A stretch of DNA of 8,767 nucleotides from Bacteroidota bacterium (GTDB taxonomy: Bacteria > Bacteroidota > Bacteroidia > Bacteroidales > B39-G9). The notes under the pieces are model-generated. The model was not told the DNA's origin, searched no databases, and was given only the letters and a program-made list of their open reading frames with translations. The translations under genes were made by a program, and so were the position numbers. Shown here piece by piece: positions 6,380 to 8,767 of this stretch. Position 1 is the first letter of the stretch. The number at the start of each line of letters is the position of its first letter. The stretch spans positions 1 to 8,767 of the forward strand of contig JAUVJB010000121.1 of NCBI GenBank assembly GCA_030592465.1. The letters run 5' to 3'.

Positions 6380-7135
6380 TTATTTTTTTCCGTTTTTATT
6401 ATATTTTTTAATATACTGATCTAAAGCCATTGTCATTGATGGTGCTTGTGGCATAGGAGCTTGAATATCTAATTTTAAACCTACTTTTTTTACAGCTTTT
6501 GTTGTTGTTGGCCCAAAGGCTGCAATTTTTGTGTTGTTTTGTTTAAAATTAGGGAAGTTTTCAAGCAGTGAAGCAATGCCTGAAGGACTAAAAAATACAA
6601 GAACGTCATAATTTATATCAGTTAAATCAGACAAATCACTCATTACTGTTTTATAAAGGATTGTTTTAGAAAAATTAATGTTGTTTTTTTCTAATTTTTT
6701 TGGAATTTCCGGTTTATGAATATCTGATAAAGGTAAAAGATATTTTTCTTCAGGATGTTTGTTAATAATTTTTAAAAGATCATCGAATTTTTTCTTGCCG
6801 CAAAAAATTTTTCTTTTTCTGTAAACAATATATTTTTGTAAATAGAATGCAATAGATTCTGAAATACAAAAGTATTTAAGCTCATCAGAAACATTAATTC
6901 TTAATTCCTTGCAAATTCTAAAAAAATGATCAATAGCCGTTCTGCTTGTAAAAATCACGGCAGTGTAATCAAGAATATAAATTTTCGATTTTCTGAATTC
7001 TTTTACAGATATTCCTTCTACCTGAATAAAAGGGCGAAAATCTATTTGTAAATTGTATTTTTCTGACAATTCTGTATATGGAGATTTGTCAGTTTGTGGT
7101 TTTGGCTGGGAAACTAATATCCTTTTTATTTTCAA
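6380..7135 (-). CDS. hemD: Uroporphyrinogen-III synthase family protein (HemD)
   Basis: The 251-residue product matches the HemD two-lobed fold. HemD closes hydroxymethylbilane with inversion of ring D to give uroporphyrinogen III, the common precursor of haem, sirohaem and cobamides; it acts in the cytoplasm. Recognisable segments are ILVSQPKP (6-13), VIFTSRTAIDHFF (60-72), VFFSPSGIASLLENFP (180-195), and AAFGPTTTKAVKKVGL (205-220) followed by APMPQAPSM (226-234), all characteristic of the Bacteroidota branch. The start is TTG at 7135: a stop lies in frame eleven codons or fewer upstream, no ATG or GTG lies between them, and the first in-frame ATG is at codon 165, inside the protein. It lies 43 bases downstream of the DUF4271 gene, a conserved neighbour. 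Other hem genes are not in the window, and the enzyme activity is inferred from family only. Confidence 0.9.
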   Translation of the reverse strand: MKIKRILVSQPKPQTDKSPYTELSEKYNLQIDFRPFIQVEGISVKEFRKSKIYILDYTAVIFTSRTAIDHFFRICKELRINVSDELKYFCISESIAFYLQKYIVYRKRKIFCGKKKFDDLLKIINKHPEEKYLLPLSDIHKPEIPKKLEKNNINFSKTILYKTVMSDLSDLTDINYDVLVFFSPSGIASLLENFPNFKQNNTKIAAFGPTTTKAVKKVGLKLDIQAPMPQAPSMTMALDQYIKKYNKNGKK

Positions 7136-7178
7136 AGCTATAATGATTTAGTGAATAAATAATATTTGCTTTTGCTTA

Positions 7179-8345
7179 CTATATATATGTTGTAACTATT
7201 TTGTAAATAAAAAGTACAGGAATGATTTCAAGGGCACAAAGGTATAAAAATAAATACAAAAAAGAAAGTCTTATTGAAATACTTATTTGAACGCCTCTTA
7301 AAATTCTTAATAAATAAAGTATTGCCAGTATTATAATTGCTGTTTTCATTAATATTACACTAATATAATCAGATGTAAAAGGGATTGCTAATAACAAAGG
7401 GAAAAGAATAATTCCGTAAATTTTGTTATAAATAAAAATATTGTGATAATATTCAGCAAACTGCTTTTTAGATAATAAAATAAAATCAAAAATTTTAAAT
7501 AAAAATAATTTTATAGAATAAATAATTGAAAGTCCACAGAAAAAAGTTAAAAAAGTCTCAAATTCTGTAAAGCCGGTTATTTGTAAATTATAATAATGAA
7601 AAATAAAATATCCGATTAGTGACGTGTTTATAATAAATACTATATTTAAAGCAAATGAAATGCGAGTTGACATAATGTTTCGTTCGGCAAACATTTTATT
7701 TGCTGTATTGTAACTGATTGTTGCTAAGAAATTTGAAGAAATGAATTTTTTATAAAACAGATTAACCCATGAAAAAAGTGCCAGAGATAATAAAACTACT
7801 ACAAGCATCCAATCGGTGTGAGAGAAAATTTTTTCGTTTGCTTGTCTTTCCGAATGTGTAATTATATTTTGTGAGTAATTATAATTTTGTTTTGGGTGTT
7901 CTGCAATTATTGTGTTTTTTTGAAGTCTTGTTGTTTTTTGATTTGTTTTTAAAACAGAACTATCATAAAAATATGTTTGCTTTAGGTCTGTTTTTTTTTC
8001 AACAGGAAAAACATATTTCATTTGTGCTGCATCAAATACAGGCGAGGCTATTGTGTCGTATTGTGTTCCTGAAACAGTGTCGTTTATGTTTTTTTTATAA
8101 AGATTAAATCCCTTTTTTATATGTGTTATTCTGCGAACAGGTTTGGGTGTTGTGTCTATAATTCGCTCAGGAATTTCTTTTATTTTTATTCTGCTGTCTT
8201 TAATAATTAATTTGGTGTGGGTGTTTAATGTGTCTTGTTTTAAAAAAAAAGAGTCTTGTAAGATGAGAGTATTATGTTTTATTGACGTAGAATCTTGCTG
8301 TGTTAAAATTAATGTATTATGATTTTGTGTCATTATTCCCGTCAT
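7179..8345 (-). CDS. DUF4271 family integral membrane protein
   Basis: The protein (388 residues from the first ATG) has a hydrophilic N-terminal half (1-175), then the DW motif (178-179) that opens the DUF4271 domain and about six hydrophobic segments (near 180-197, 231-250, 262-283, 306-323, 328-347 and 359-382). The family is confined to Bacteroidota, commonly precedes hemD as here, and has no established function. The N-terminal half has three imperfect repeats of H-N/T-T/K-L-I-L/I-...-D-S at 9-19, 24-32 and 43-51 and no signal peptide, so the N terminus is probably cytoplasmic or short-lived in orientation terms I cannot resolve. The ATG at 8333 (residue 5), preceded by a GGGA four bases upstream, is an equally good start given the promoter-like box at 8357-8364. 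It ends with TAG. Confidence 0.88.
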   Translation of the reverse strand: MTGIMTQNHNTLILTQQDSTSIKHNTLILQDSFFLKQDTLNTHTKLIIKDSRIKIKEIPERIIDTTPKPVRRITHIKKGFNLYKKNINDTVSGTQYDTIASPVFDAAQMKYVFPVEKKTDLKQTYFYDSSVLKTNQKTTRLQKNTIIAEHPKQNYNYSQNIITHSERQANEKIFSHTDWMLVVVLLSLALFSWVNLFYKKFISSNFLATISYNTANKMFAERNIMSTRISFALNIVFIINTSLIGYFIFHYYNLQITGFTEFETFLTFFCGLSIIYSIKLFLFKIFDFILLSKKQFAEYYHNIFIYNKIYGIILFPLLLAIPFTSDYISVILMKTAIIILAILYLLRILRGVQISISIRLSFLYLFLYLCALEIIPVLFIYKIVTTYI

Positions 8346-8356
8346 AAAAATTTGTG

Positions 8357-8364
8357 CAAATTTA
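8357..8364 (-). promoter_or_regulatory. Possible Bacteroidota -7 box upstream of the DUF4271 gene
   Basis: On the - strand this reads TAAATTTG, an exact match to the TAnnTTTG -7 consensus of the primary sigma factor in this phylum. Transcription would start about 5-7 bases downstream, leaving a leader of only some 7 bases to the ATG at 8345 or about 19 to the ATG at 8333, favouring the latter. No TTTG is found at the expected -33 position, which weakens the call. The same octamer occurs on the + strand at 8378-8385. Confidence 0.35.
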
Positions 8365-8385
8365 ATAAAATATTAAATAAATTTG

Positions 8386-8767
8386 TAATTATAATTTTAA
8401 AACTTGAATTGTTATTTTAATATAGTATTTGTAAGAATAACAGTATAATAATTCGTTAATGCATGAAATTCCTTTATATAAAAGCTGAACGCCAAGTAAA
8501 CTGCTAATAATAAGCACAATATGGGCAACGGTTGGGTGTATGAATAATTGTCGACTTTAATGTTCAATGCTATGAATCCTTTCTGAAAAGACCGAATAGG
8601 TTTGTGGCAATAAAAAAACAGCACATTTAATCCCGAGTACTCAGCGATTTTCTATGTATTATAAATTATATTAAAGGCTTATTTAAACACCTAATAAACA
8701 ATACATTATAGCTTTAAACACTAATATTAAATATGGCGGTTCGTTGTTAATGATTAAATAAGGTAAT
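8386..8767. other. Non-coding right edge with no recognisable gene
   Basis: All six frames are broken often. The longest - strand frame (8412-8624, 70 codons) has no family resemblance and no start context worth trusting. Two slightly GC-richer patches (about 8486-8502 and 8522-8542, including GGGCAACGGTTGGGTGTATG) stand out from the AT-rich background and may be remnants of an intergenic repeat. I see no tRNA, CRISPR, IS inverted repeat or terminator. Confidence 0.5.

Noticed and set aside
7871..8107. A 78-codon + strand ORF opposite the DUF4271 gene
   Set aside because: It lies wholly opposite the hydrophilic half of a supported gene and shows no family signature of its own.
8524..8542. 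GTTGGGT matches the GTTRRRY core of an integron attC site
   Set aside because: I find no partner RYYYAAC at a plausible distance, no folding arms and no cassette-like gene, so the seven-base match is likely chance.
8412..8624. A 70-codon - strand ORF with a hydrophobic stretch
   Set aside because: It has no family resemblance, poor start context and lies in a patchy non-coding region; AT-rich DNA gives hydrophobic spurious ORFs easily.

Overview
The window is strongly AT-rich and its gene content points to the phylum Bacteroidota, probably a Bacteroidales/Marinilabiliales-type relative. The signs are the block DUF4271 - hemD - rnpA - yidD, two neighbouring DUF3857 proteins, A-rich leaders without Shine-Dalgarno sites, and a TAnnTTTG-type -7 box. 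The lineage below phylum is inference.

Left part (1-3780, + strand): two DUF3857-family genes in tandem. The first is cut by the left window edge and carries a transglutaminase-like domain with an intact Cys-His-Asp triad. The second is a complete predicted lipoprotein of the same general architecture whose triad is replaced at all three positions. The 254-base gap between them holds a degenerate direct repeat of the second gene's own leader, flanking a short intergenic repeat of a kind scattered through many Bacteroidota genomes.

Middle (3781-3853): a short convergent gap with a perfect 16-bp inverted repeat that probably ends transcription from both sides.

Right part (3854-8345, - strand): a compact, probably co-directional cluster, read right to left. 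It comprises a DUF4271 membrane protein, a uroporphyrinogen-III synthase family protein (HemD, apparently starting at TTG), the protein subunit of RNase P (RnpA), the membrane insertion factor YidD (overlapping rnpA by 17 bases), and a C-terminal processing protease of family S41. These are housekeeping functions: haem synthesis, tRNA 5' maturation, membrane protein biogenesis and periplasmic proteolysis. The 186-base gap between hemD and rnpA breaks the cluster and contains a GC-rich palindrome and repeat-like sequence, so rnpA-yidD-protease may have its own promoter.

Right edge (8346-8767): no convincing gene. It holds a possible promoter for the DUF4271 gene and a patch of slightly GC-richer sequence of unknown origin.

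I see no evidence for a new defence, mobile or biosynthetic system here. The points most worth following are the active/inactive transglutaminase-like pair, the duplicated leader, and the small palindromic intergenic elements.
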